From assembly GCF_014203705.1 (NCBI RefSeq), contig NZ_JACHJR010000001.1:5270001-5334000 (forward strand): a stretch of DNA of 64,000 bases, read 5' to 3'. Shown here piece after piece: positions 17,092 to 25,217 of the stretch. Under the pieces are notes generated by a model. It saw nothing but the letters and a program-made list of their open reading frames with translations. It had not been told where the DNA came from and made no database searches. A program made the position numbers and the translations under genes. Source of the stretch: Kitasatospora gansuensis (GTDB lineage Bacteria; Actinomycetota; Actinomycetes; Streptomycetales; Streptomycetaceae). Every line of letters starts with the position of its first letter. Position 1 is the stretch's first letter.

Positions 17092-17144
17092 TGGTTCAGA
17101 CCATTGACACTCGTGCGCCGGAACCGCTTCAGTGGTCCAGTCCA
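17092..17144. promoter_or_regulatory. Two DasR-like (dre) sites and a -35 in the chitinase promoter
   Basis: TGGTTCAGACCA (17092-17103) and TGGTCCAGTCCA (17133-17144) each match 10 of 12 positions of the DasR responsive element core TGGTCTAGACCA. TTGACA (17104-17109) directly abuts the first site and is a consensus -35. Paired 12-bp repeats at the -35 are typical of Streptomyces chitinase promoters. Expected regulation is repression by DasR, relieved by GlcNAc-derived phosphosugars. Confidence 0.6.
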
Positions 17145-17221
17145 ATCTGGTTTCCCCGCACCGTGCCTTCCCCAGAGGCGAGTTGGACAACCCCCACAGA
17201 TCGAGGCAGGAGCATCCCCAC

Positions 17222-18899
17222 ATGCGAACTCCCCGAACCACCAGAAGGGTGGTCGCCGCCGCGACCGCCTGGAGCACGGCCGCGGCAGGTGCCGTCGCGC
17301 TCAGCTTCACCCTGGCGCCGACCGCGAGCGCCGGCGAGTTCCTCAGCAACGGCGGCTTCGAGACCGGCAGCGTCTCCCCGTGGAGCTGCACCGGCGGGCT
17401 AGGCAGCGTCACCGGCCAGTCCAGGAGCGGCGGTTACGCCCTCGCGGCGGCCGCCAGCGCGAGCGACAACGCCAAGTGCAGCCAGACCGTCACGGTCAAG
17501 CCGAGCACCACGTACCAGCTGACCGGCTGGGTCAAGGGCGCGTACGTCTACCTGGGTGTGGACGGCGGCACCAGCACCTGGACCCCGGGCACCGGCGGCG
17601 CCTTCCAGAAGCTCTCGGTCAGCTTCACCACCACCGCCTCGCAGACCAGCGCCACCGTGTACACCCACGGCTGGTACGGGCAGGGCACCTACTACGCCGA
17701 CGACCTCTCGCTGGACGGCCCCGGCGGGCCGAGCCCCTCGCCGAGCTTCACCGTGATCACCGACCCGCCGCCTTCGCCGTCGGTCTCCGCCTTCGCCGTC
17801 GGTCTCCGCCTCGCCGTCCGCCTCCGCGTCGGCCTCGCCGTCCCCGTCCCCCTCGGTCTCGACCCCGCCGCCGAACGGTCTGCCCGCGCACGCGTTGGTC
17901 GGCTACCTGCACGCCAGCTTCGCCAACGGCGCCGGCTACACCAAGGTCGCCGACATCCCGGACTCCTGGGACGTCATCAACCTCTCGTTCGGCGAGCCGA
18001 CCTCGGTGACCTCGGGCGACATCCGGTTCAACCGCTGCCCGGCCACCGAGTGCGCCGGGGTGGAGTCGGACGCCGACTTCAAGGCGGCGATCGCGGCCAA
18101 GCAGGCCAAGGGCAAGAAGGTGCTGATCTCGATCGGCGGCCAGAACGGGCAGGTCCAGCTCACCACCACGGCCGCCCGGGACACCTTCGTCAGCTCGGTC
18201 TCGGCGATCATCGACAAGTGGGGCCTGAACGGCCTGGACATCGACTTCGAGGGCCACTCGCTGTCGCTGAACACCGGCGACACCGACTTCAAGAACCCGA
18301 CCTCGCCGGTGGTGGTCAACCTGATCTCGGCGCTGAAGACGCTCAAGGCCAAGTACGGCCAGAACTTCGTGCTGACCATGGCGCCGGAGACCTTCTTCGT
18401 CCAGCTCGGCTACCAGTACTACGGCTCGGGCCCCTGGGGCGGCCAGGACCCGCGCGCGGGCGCCTACCTGCCGGTGATCCACGCGATGCGCAACGACCTC
18501 ACCCTGCTGCACGTCCAGGACTACAACTCCGGCTCGATCATGGGCCTGGACAACCAGTACCACTCGATGGGCGGCGCCGACTTCCACGTCGCGATGACCG
18601 ACATGCTGCTCAAGGGCTTCCCGGTGGCGGGCAACACCGCCAACATGTTCCCCCCGCTGGCCGCCTCGCAGCTCGCCATCGGCATGCCGGCCACCACCAA
18701 CGCCGGTAACGGCTACGTCGGCCCGGCCGAGGTGAACAAGGCGCTGGACTGCCTGACCAAGCTCACCAACTGCGGCACGTACGTCCCGCGCAGCGGGGCC
18801 CAGCCCAACCTGCGCGGCCTGATGACCTGGTCGATCAACTGGGACCAGTACAACGGCACCCGGGAGTTCTCGAAGAACTTCGACAGCTACTGGCCGTGA
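17222..18899 (+). pseudogene. GH18 chitinase, frameshifted by a 19-bp tandem duplication
   Basis: The first frame (from ATG 17222, ribosome site GCAGGAG) encodes a signal peptide ending near TASAGE, then a carbohydrate-binding module (NGGFETGSVSPWSC, about residues 40-165) and the start of a Ser/Pro linker. The linker continues in the next frame, followed by an intact GH18 catalytic domain: VGYLHASF, LISIGG, the catalytic GLNGLDIDFEG (DxxDxDxE type) and a C-terminal MTWSINWDQYN. The switch coincides with two perfect copies of a 19-mer at 17772-17790 and 17791-17809. Removing one copy restores a single 552-aa frame with no stop. As read, the protein would lack its catalytic domain. An assembly error, a true inactivating mutation or slipped-strand variation are all possible. 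Confidence 0.85.
17772..17809. repeat. Perfect 19-bp tandem duplication inside the chitinase linker
   Basis: CTTCGCCGTCGGTCTCCGC occurs twice head to tail. Because 19 is not a multiple of three, the second copy shifts the reading frame; deleting it joins the secretion/binding part to the catalytic part in frame. Confidence 0.9.
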
Positions 18900-18912
18900 G
18901 CCGGTGAACGAC

Positions 18913-18944
18913 GGAAGGCCCTCCACCGAGGTGGAGGGCCTTCC
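18913..18944. terminator. Terminator hairpin between chitinase and tRNA-Lys
   Basis: A perfect 14-bp stem (GGAAGGCCCTCCAC with GTGGAGGGCCTTCC, loop CGAG), 14 bases after the chitinase stop and ten before the tRNA 3' end. It can terminate both convergent transcripts. A near-identical hairpin stands at the second tRNA-Lys. Confidence 0.8.
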
Positions 18945-18953
18945 GACTGTCTG

Positions 18954-19027
18954 TGCGCCGCCAGGGACTCGAACCCCGGACCCGCTGATTAAGAGTCAGC
19001 TGCTCTAACCAACTGAGCTAGCGGCGC
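18954..19027 (-). tRNA. tRNA-Lys (anticodon CTT), copy 1
   Basis: On the minus strand it reads from GCGCCGCTAGCTCAGTTGG, with an anticodon stem-loop GCTGACTCTTAATCAGC (CTT) and T-arm GGTTCGAGTCC. The acceptor stem GCGCCGC/GCGGCGC is fully paired, with discriminator A; CCA is not encoded. It is identical to the copy at 23692-23765. Confidence 0.95.
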
Positions 19028-19073
19028 CTGCTGACGAAGAGAACATTACCTGGTCAGCAGCGGAAAGCAGAAA

Positions 19074-19991
19074 TCAGTCCGCCCAGGGGGTGATGACCGC
19101 CTTGCCCCGGACGTGTCCGTCCTCCACCAGCCGGTGGGCCTCGGCCGCCCGCGCCAGCGGGAAGGTCGCGGCGATCTCCAGCCGGAGCGCGCCGGACTCC
19201 CAGACCTCGGTCAGCTCGGCCAGCCGGGCGGCGGTGCGCGGGCCGCGCAGGGCGGTCAGGCCGAGCCGCTGGGCGCCGGCGTAGTCGACGATGGTGCCGA
19301 TCCGCGCCTGGTCGGGGACCAGCTCGACCGAGACCTCCAGCGCGCCCCGCCCGGCCGCGTCCAGCGCGGCGTCCACCCCGTCCGGCGCCAGCTCGCGGAC
19401 CCGGTCGGCCAGGCCCTCGCCGTACGTGACCGGGATCGCGCCGAGCTCGCGCAGGTAGGCGTGGTTGCGCTCGCTCGCGGTGCCGATCACGGTGGCGCCC
19501 CAGGCCCGGGCCAGCTGGACGGCGACCGTGCCGACCCCGCCCGAGGCGCCGTGGATCAGCACCGTGTCGCCCCGGCCGACCTTCAGCTCGGTCAGCGCGA
19601 CGTGCGCGGTCTGCGCGGAGGCGGAGAACGAACCCGCCTCGGCCCAGCTCATCCCGGCGGGCTTGGGCACCAGCTGGGCGCCGTCCACCGCGACGTGCTG
19701 GGCGTGGCAGTTCAGCAGCCGGAAGCCGAGCACCTCGTCGCCCACCTCCCAGCCGAAGCTGCCGGGGCCGAGCTGCTCGACCACCCCGGCGAACTCGTTG
19801 CCCGGGACCGCCGGGTACGTGATCTCCGCGCCCGGCGGCGACCAGCCGGACCGGACGGCGGTGTCGGCCGGCTGGATGCCGGCCGCCAGCACCCGGACCA
19901 GCACCTCGCCCGGGCCGGGCACGGGCACCGGCAGCTCCCCCACGTACAGCACCTCGGGGCCACCGGGTTCGTTGAACATCGACGCCAGCAT
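19074..19991 (-). CDS. NADP-dependent quinone/zinc-type oxidoreductase (MDR family)
   Basis: A 305-aa medium-chain reductase of the QOR/alkene-reductase branch. It has the N-terminal GroES-like domain (VPGPGEVLVRVLAAGIQPAD, VPGNEFAGVVEQLG) and a Rossmann domain with the AxxGGVG nucleotide motif in VLIHGASGGVGTVAVQLARAWGA (about residues 140-165). The Zn-binding cysteines of alcohol dehydrogenases are absent, as in quinone oxidoreductases. The ATG at 19991 has AGAGGAG eight bases upstream; the longer in-frame start lacks one. The substrate cannot be assigned. It lies between tRNA-Lys copy 1 and the divergent antiporter. Confidence 0.88.
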   Translation of the reverse strand: MLASMFNEPGGPEVLYVGELPVPVPGPGEVLVRVLAAGIQPADTAVRSGWSPPGAEITYPAVPGNEFAGVVEQLGPGSFGWEVGDEVLGFRLLNCHAQHVAVDGAQLVPKPAGMSWAEAGSFSASAQTAHVALTELKVGRGDTVLIHGASGGVGTVAVQLARAWGATVIGTASERNHAYLRELGAIPVTYGEGLADRVRELAPDGVDAALDAAGRGALEVSVELVPDQARIGTIVDYAGAQRLGLTALRGPRTAARLAELTEVWESGALRLEIAATFPLARAAEAHRLVEDGHVRGKAVITPWAD

Positions 19992-20157
19992 GGGACCGCT
20001 CCTCTTGGCTCTCGGCTTCTTCCGTCCACTCTGGATGTTCAAGCGCGCTTGAAGTCAAGTACCCGACGGCGAGCCGGAGCGTGGCCTGGCGCATTGTCAG
20101 ATTTATCCTGGCCCGAGGGATCGTCAGAATCGTTCAGAACCGAGAGGACCTCACTCC

Positions 20158-21738
20158 GTGGGCCAGCTGTCACTGCTCTTCCTGGTGCTGCTCGCCTCGG
20201 TGGTGACCATCCCGATGGCCCGGCTCACCCGGGTGCCGCAACCGGTGCTGATGACCGCGATCGGGATGCTGTTCGCCTGGCTGCCGCAGGTGCCGGACGT
20301 GACCATCGACCCCGAGCTGATCCTGCCGCTGGTGCTGCCACCGCTGATCTTCGCGGTGGCCCGGCGCTCCTCGGTCCGATACTTCCGGGCCAACATCCGC
20401 TCGATCCTGCTGCTCGCGGTCGGCCTGGTGATCGTCACCACCACGGTGGTGGCCGGGGTCTTCCACTGGCTGGTGCCCACCCTCCCGCTGGCCGCCGCCG
20501 TCGCCCTCGGTGCGCTGGTCTCGCCGCCCGACCCGGTCGCGGCCGTCGCGGTGGCGGGCAGCGTCGGACTGCCCCGGCGGCTGGTCGCGGTGCTGGAGAG
20601 CGAGGGCCTGTTCAACGACGTGACCGCGATCGTCATCTACTCGGTGGCCGTCCAGGCGGTGGTGACCGGGGACTTCTCGGCGGGCGGCGCGGCGCTGCGG
20701 TTCGTGCTCTCGGCGGTGCTCGCGGTGGTGATCGGGGTCGCGCTGGGCTGGCTGAACGCGAAGCTGGCCGGCCTGCTGGACGACCCGACCCAGCAGGTCG
20801 CGCTCAACCTGCTGGTGCCGTTCGCCGCGTACGTGCTGGCCGAGGAGGTGCACGGCTCGGGTGTGCTGGCCGTGGTGGTCTGCGCGCTCTACCTGGCCGA
20901 CCGGGCCGCCGACGCCGACGACGTGGCGTACCGGCTGGTCGGCAACGCCTTCTGGGAGATCGTCGAGATCCTGATCACCGGGGTCGCGTTCGGGCTGATC
21001 GGCCTGGAGCTGGCGCCGCTGCTGGCGGAGGTGAAGGACCGCTGGCACGGCATGGTCGGCGACGCGGCCTGGGTGATCGGCGCCCTGGTGCTGGTCCGGC
21101 TGCTCTGGCTGCTGCCGGCCGCCTGGATCTCCAAGCGGGTCAGCCGGGCGGACGAGGACACCCCGATCAGCTGGCGGGAGACGCTGGTGCTCTGGTGGTC
21201 CGGGATGCGCGGGGTGGCCACCGTCGCGCTGGCGCTCGGCATCCCGCTCACCATCGACGGCGGTGCGTCCTTCCCCGGCCGGGAGGAGATCGTGGTGGTC
21301 GCCTTCGCGGTGGTGCTGTTCACCCTGCTGGTCCAGGGTCTGACGCTGCCTCTGGTGGTCCGGCTGCTCGGCCTCGGCGGCGCGGCGGACGCGCACGAGG
21401 AGGCGGTCAAGCGGATGTGGTGGCGGGCCGCCAAGGCCGGACTGACCCGGCTCGGCGAGCTGGAGGACGAGCGCGACCTGCAGCCCGAGGTGGTCGAGCG
21501 GCTGCGGGAGCGTCAGCACGACCGGCTGGCCAGGCTCTGCCCGGAGAAGTACGCCGAGGAGGAGGCGCAGGAGGCCAGGGAGCGGTTCGTCCAGTGGCAG
21601 GCCGCCGCCGACATCGAGCAGGAGATGATCGCCGCCTCCCGCCGCGAGGTGCTGGCCGCCCGGGGCGAGCCAGGCGGCGATCCGGAGATCGCCGACCAGG
21701 TGATGCGCAAGCTCGACCTGCGCTCCCGGCGGGTCTGA
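20158..21738 (+). CDS. Na+/H+ antiporter, CPA1 (NhaP/NHE) family
   Basis: A 526-aa membrane protein with about 12 helices in the first 410 residues. Family landmarks are LVSPPDPVAAVAV (the ion-binding TM region with D-P), SEGLFNDVTAIVIY (the conserved N-D motif in the ion-exchange helix) and WWSGMRGVATVALALGIP (the R-G-x-x-x-L helix). A soluble C-terminal tail of about 115 residues, rich in E and R, follows. It exchanges cytoplasmic Na+ or K+ for protons. The start is a GTG with GAGAGG upstream. It is transcribed singly, divergent from the oxidoreductase; pgi follows after 210 bases with its own ribosome site. Confidence 0.93.
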   Translation: MGQLSLLFLVLLASVVTIPMARLTRVPQPVLMTAIGMLFAWLPQVPDVTIDPELILPLVLPPLIFAVARRSSVRYFRANIRSILLLAVGLVIVTTTVVAGVFHWLVPTLPLAAAVALGALVSPPDPVAAVAVAGSVGLPRRLVAVLESEGLFNDVTAIVIYSVAVQAVVTGDFSAGGAALRFVLSAVLAVVIGVALGWLNAKLAGLLDDPTQQVALNLLVPFAAYVLAEEVHGSGVLAVVVCALYLADRAADADDVAYRLVGNAFWEIVEILITGVAFGLIGLELAPLLAEVKDRWHGMVGDAAWVIGALVLVRLLWLLPAAWISKRVSRADEDTPISWRETLVLWWSGMRGVATVALALGIPLTIDGGASFPGREEIVVVAFAVVLFTLLVQGLTLPLVVRLLGLGGAADAHEEAVKRMWWRAAKAGLTRLGELEDERDLQPEVVERLRERQHDRLARLCPEKYAEEEAQEARERFVQWQAAADIEQEMIAASRREVLAARGEPGGDPEIADQVMRKLDLRSRRV

Positions 21739-21948
21739 GCTGGTCAGGTGACCTGCGGGTGTGGAACCGGCGAAGTGTCCGTGACCGCAGGTGGCGGCGC
21801 GGGTGACGGCCCGCCAGGACGCGTAGGCTGGCCCGGGCAGGCCGTCAACGGAGTCGGCGCACCCCACCCTGTACTACCGCCGGACCTCGCGTCACCCTCC
21901 CGCTGGGCCTGCCGGTAATCACCACCGGATGACTTCGAGGAGCAACCG

Positions 21949-23601
21949 ATGACGGCGCTGAACCGTACCCCCCTGGACCGGCTGCCGCAGTGGACGGCAC
22001 TGGCCAAGCACCGGGAGGAGTTCGGTGACACCCACCTGCGCGAGCTGTTCGCGGCCGACTCCGGCCGCGGCGCCGACTACACGCTGCGGGTCGGCGACCT
22101 GCTGGTGGACTACTCCAAGCAGCTGGTGACCGACCAGACCCTGGGCCTGCTGCGGGAGTTGGCGGCCGCCACCGGCGTCGCCGAGCTGCGCGACGCGATG
22201 TTCCGCGGCGAGAAGATCAACATCACCGAGGACCGGGCCGTCCTGCACACCGCCCTGCGCGCCCCGCGCGGCGCGGTGGTCGAGGTGGACGGCGAGAACG
22301 TGGTGCCCGCCGTGCACGCGGTGCTCGACAAGATGGCGGCCTTCGCCGACCGGGTCCGCTCCGGCGCGTGGACCGGGCAGACCGGCAAGCGGATCAGGAA
22401 CATCGTCAATATCGGCATCGGCGGCTCCGACCTCGGCCCCGCGATGGCGTACGAGGTGCTCCGCTCCTACGCGCAGCGCGACCTGACGGTCCGTTTCGTC
22501 TCCAACGTGGACGGCGCCGACCTGCACGAGGCGGTCCGCGACCTGGACGCCGCCGAGACGCTGTTCATCGTCGCCTCCAAGACCTTCACCACGATCGAGA
22601 CCATCACCAACGCCACCTCGGCGCGGGAGTGGCTGCTCGGCGAGCTGGGGGCCGGTCAGGAGGCGGTCGCCAAGCACTTCGTGGCGCTCTCCACCAACGA
22701 GGCCGGCGTCGCCGACTTCGGCATCGACGTGGCCAACATGTTCGAGTTCTGGGACTGGGTCGGCGGCCGCTACTCGTACGACTCCGCGATCGGCCTCTCG
22801 CTGATGATCGCGATCGGCCCGGACCACTTCCGCGAGATGCTGGACGGCTTCCACCTGGTCGACGAGCACTTCCGCACCGCGCCCGCCGAGGAGAACGTCC
22901 CGCTGCTGCTCGGCCTGCTGGGCGTCTGGTACGGCGCGTTCTTCGACGCCCAGGCGCACGCGGTGCTGCCGTACTCGCACTACCTGGCGCGCTTCACCGC
23001 CTACCTCCAGCAGCTCGACATGGAGTCCAACGGCAAGTCGGTCGACCGGGACGGCAATCCGGTGGCGTGGCAGACCGGCCCGGTGGTCTGGGGCACCCCC
23101 GGCACCAACGGCCAGCACGCGTACTACCAGCTGCTGCACCAGGGCACCAAGGTGATCCCGGCCGATTTCATCGGCTTCGCGAAGCCGGTCGCCGAGCTGA
23201 GCCCGGCGCTGGCCGCGCAGCACGACCTGCTGATGGCCAACTTCTTCGCCCAGACCCAGGCGCTGGCCTTCGGCAAGACCGCCGAGGAGGTCGCCGCCGA
23301 GGGCGTGCCCGCCGAGCTGGTCCCGCACAAGACCTTCCAGGGCAACCACCCGACCACCACCGTGCTGGCCGCCGAGCTCACCCCGTCGGTGCTCGGTCAG
23401 CTGGTCGCGCTGTACGAGCACAAGGTGTTCGTCCAGGGCGCGGTGTGGAACATCGACTCCTTCGACCAGTGGGGCGTCGAGCTCGGCAAGGTGCTGGCCA
23501 AGCGGATCGAGCCGGTGCTGCTGACCGGTGAGGGCACCGCCGCGCTGGACAGCTCGACCGCCGCGCTGGTGGCGAACTACCGCTCGCTGCGCGGGCGCTG
23601 A
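21949..23601 (+). CDS. pgi: Glucose-6-phosphate isomerase
   Basis: A 550-aa cytosolic enzyme interconverting glucose-6-phosphate and fructose-6-phosphate. Both signatures are present: VGGRYSYDSAIGLS (pattern G-G-R-x-S) near residues 267-280 and IDSFDQWGVELGKVL near residue 505. The phosphate-binding IGGSDLGPAM and ASKTFTTIET, the catalytic ESNGK and the GNHPT segment are also visible. Length is standard. The ATG has GAGGAGC upstream. A terminator and the second tRNA-Lys follow, so it ends its transcription unit. Confidence 0.97.
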   Translation: MTALNRTPLDRLPQWTALAKHREEFGDTHLRELFAADSGRGADYTLRVGDLLVDYSKQLVTDQTLGLLRELAAATGVAELRDAMFRGEKINITEDRAVLHTALRAPRGAVVEVDGENVVPAVHAVLDKMAAFADRVRSGAWTGQTGKRIRNIVNIGIGGSDLGPAMAYEVLRSYAQRDLTVRFVSNVDGADLHEAVRDLDAAETLFIVASKTFTTIETITNATSAREWLLGELGAGQEAVAKHFVALSTNEAGVADFGIDVANMFEFWDWVGGRYSYDSAIGLSLMIAIGPDHFREMLDGFHLVDEHFRTAPAEENVPLLLGLLGVWYGAFFDAQAHAVLPYSHYLARFTAYLQQLDMESNGKSVDRDGNPVAWQTGPVVWGTPGTNGQHAYYQLLHQGTKVIPADFIGFAKPVAELSPALAAQHDLLMANFFAQTQALAFGKTAEEVAAEGVPAELVPHKTFQGNHPTTTVLAAELTPSVLGQLVALYEHKVFVQGAVWNIDSFDQWGVELGKVLAKRIEPVLLTGEGTAALDSSTAALVANYRSLRGR

Positions 23602-23649
23602 CCCGTCGGTGGCCCCCGCTCCGGCGGGGGTCACCCGGCCGGGGAACGC

Positions 23650-23683
23650 AGGAAGGCCCCCACCGTGAGGTGGGGGCCTTCCT
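23650..23683. terminator. Terminator hairpin between pgi and tRNA-Lys copy 2
   Basis: A perfect 15-bp stem (AGGAAGGCCCCCACC with GGTGGGGGCCTTCCT, loop GTGA), between convergent pgi and tRNA-Lys. It closely resembles the hairpin beside the first tRNA-Lys. Confidence 0.85.
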
Positions 23684-23691
23684 GGTGTCTG

Positions 23692-23765
23692 TGCGCCGCC
23701 AGGGACTCGAACCCCGGACCCGCTGATTAAGAGTCAGCTGCTCTAACCAACTGAGCTAGCGGCGC
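23692..23765 (-). tRNA. tRNA-Lys (anticodon CTT), copy 2
   Basis: The same 74-base sequence as the gene at 18954-19027, with CTT anticodon, paired GCGCCGC acceptor and no encoded CCA. The 3'-flanking bases up to the hairpin are also shared, which points to a duplication of tRNA plus terminator. Confidence 0.95.
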
Positions 23766-23818
23766 CTGTCTGACGTGGAAAACATTAGCAGCGTGGTCGG
23801 GCGGAACCAAAATCGGTT

Positions 23819-24418
23819 TCAGGCTTCCGAAACCTCGGGCTGCGTTTTGGCCCGGGAGGCCCGGACGCAGGCCCAGAGCACCGTGGCGGCGCCCGGCAGC
23901 CAGGGCTCCCGGGAGTCCGGTGCGACGATCCAGCGGCCGGCGCCCTGGCCCGGCGAGACCGGGGCGTCCACCATCCGCTGGATCGGTGGCACGGTCACCG
24001 CGTCGCCCTGCCCGTGGCAGAGCAGCGGCGGCACCTCGCGGGCCCACTCCTCCCAGGCCAGCAGGGTACGCAGCCGGGGCGCCGCGCCCGGCTGGACGAA
24101 CAGCAGGGTCCGGCCCCGGAAGGAGGCGACCGGGCCGCAGCCCGGCCCGGAGGCCCAGAGCTCGTCCAGCACGGCGCGCCCGAACACGGCCGGCATGCTG
24201 ATCACGTCGAAGACCCGCCCGCAGGGCAGGACGGTCGGCGCCCACGGGCGTGACTCCCAGAGGGCGCGCATACTGCGCGGGTACTCACTCGCGGAGGCCA
24301 GCCAGGACTCCCCGGCCACGGTGACGTACTCCACGGATTGATACGTCCAGATGTCCACGGGCAGCAGACTGGCCCGGTCGGGGCGGGCTGCGCCGGGAAA
24401 GTCGGGTTCGGCGGACAA
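23819..24418 (-). CDS. Small protein resembling the streptomycete Prim-Pol-like family, function unknown
   Basis: About 199 aa. The central part (GRVFDVISMPAVFGRAVLDELWASGPGCGPVASFRGRTLLFVQPG) and the C-terminal part (WEEWAREVPPLLCHGQGDAVTVPP, ending PWLPGAATVLWACVRASRA) recall conserved streptomycete proteins that databases often label as bifunctional primase/polymerase N-terminal domains. No acidic metal-binding motif of an active polymerase is evident, so it is probably degenerate or regulatory. The longest frame begins with TTG (24418) without a ribosome site; an internal GTG at VDIWTYQS is an alternative start. It lies downstream of the small gene at 24485 on the same strand. Confidence 0.6.
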   Translation of the reverse strand: MSAEPDFPGAARPDRASLLPVDIWTYQSVEYVTVAGESWLASASEYPRSMRALWESRPWAPTVLPCGRVFDVISMPAVFGRAVLDELWASGPGCGPVASFRGRTLLFVQPGAAPRLRTLLAWEEWAREVPPLLCHGQGDAVTVPPIQRMVDAPVSPGQGAGRWIVAPDSREPWLPGAATVLWACVRASRAKTQPEVSEA

Positions 24419-24484
24419 CGGGCGGGGGAGGGGCGTACCCTTCCCGCCTGCATATGCCAGAGGCGTGTCGGCGGGTGCGGCGGC

Positions 24485-24943
24485 TCAGTGCTCGCCGCTG
24501 TGCTGCTGCCGGATCAGCGTGTGGCCGTACTCGACCATCCGGGCCGCGTAGTCCGGCGTCCAGTCGATCCGGGCGGCGATCTCGGCGGGCGAGAGCGCGT
24601 CGAACCGGCGGGTGTCGGCGAGCTGGGCGGCGGCGATCGCCTGGAAGTCGGCGGCCCGCTCGGCGGCGACCCGGAAGGCCAGGGTCAACTCGGTGGCGCG
24701 GCGGAGCAGTTCGGCCGGGTCGTCGATCGACTCCAGGTCGAAGAACCGTTCCTCCTCGGGCTCCTCGGCGGGCGGCTCGAACAGCAGCTGGGCCGGCCGC
24801 AGGCGGCGCGGCGGCGGGGTCTCGGCCGTGGTGGGCGGGGTGCTGCTCGGCTCGCCAGCGGAGGGGCCGGCCTGCGCCGGGAGCGGCGCCACGGCTTCGC
24901 GGTCGACCGGCTGGGCGGACACCGGCGGATGGCGGTCGGGCAT
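24485..24943 (-). CDS. Conserved hypothetical protein (152 aa)
   Basis: The ATG is preceded by GGAGGTG. The first 60 residues are Pro/Ala-rich and probably disordered. The rest is acidic and helical (EEPEEERFFDLESIDDPAELLRRATELTL, then FDALSPAEIAARIDWTPDYAARMVEYGHTL), with no signal peptide or membrane helix. The C-terminal part reads like a small helix-turn-helix or adaptor region, but no family is recognised. It is followed on the same strand after 66 bases by the Prim-Pol-like gene. Confidence 0.65.
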   Translation of the reverse strand: MPDRHPPVSAQPVDREAVAPLPAQAGPSAGEPSSTPPTTAETPPPRRLRPAQLLFEPPAEEPEEERFFDLESIDDPAELLRRATELTLAFRVAAERAADFQAIAAAQLADTRRFDALSPAEIAARIDWTPDYAARMVEYGHTLIRQQHSGEH

Positions 24944-25056
24944 GGGGGGACACCTCCGAGGTGGCGGGTGAGGGGACTGCCGTCCATTGTCGCGCGGGAA
25001 CGGCCGGTAACGGAACGGTGCGCGTGCGGGCGCTATTCCCCCGGCGCGCGCCCCCT

Positions 25057-25217
25057 AGGCCCTGCGTCGGTTGGGGGGCGGCGTCGCGTCGCCGGGGCAC
25101 GCACCTCGCCGGCTTCTCGTCAGTCGCCGATGCTCCGCATGGACTCCCTCCTCGGCACCGCCGAGGCACGCACCCCAACGCCGCTCCTTCACCCACCCCC
25201 CAACCGACGCAGGGCCT
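25057..25217. repeat. MITE-like palindromic element with 22-bp terminal inverted repeats
   Basis: The arms at 25057-25078 and 25196-25217 are perfect inverted copies (starting AGGCCCTGCGTCGG), separated by 117 bases. The right arm overlaps the helicase gene's stop codon, so the element may provide its transcript end. The core holds two copies of GCACGCACC. No transposase is present. The non-coding interior, symmetric ends and position against a gene end fit a miniature inverted-repeat or REP-like element. Confidence 0.6.

Noticed and set aside
18954..23765. tRNA-Lys duplicates as attachment sites of an integrated element
   Set aside because: No integrase, excisionase, plasmid or phage gene lies between or beside them, and the enclosed genes are ordinary metabolism.
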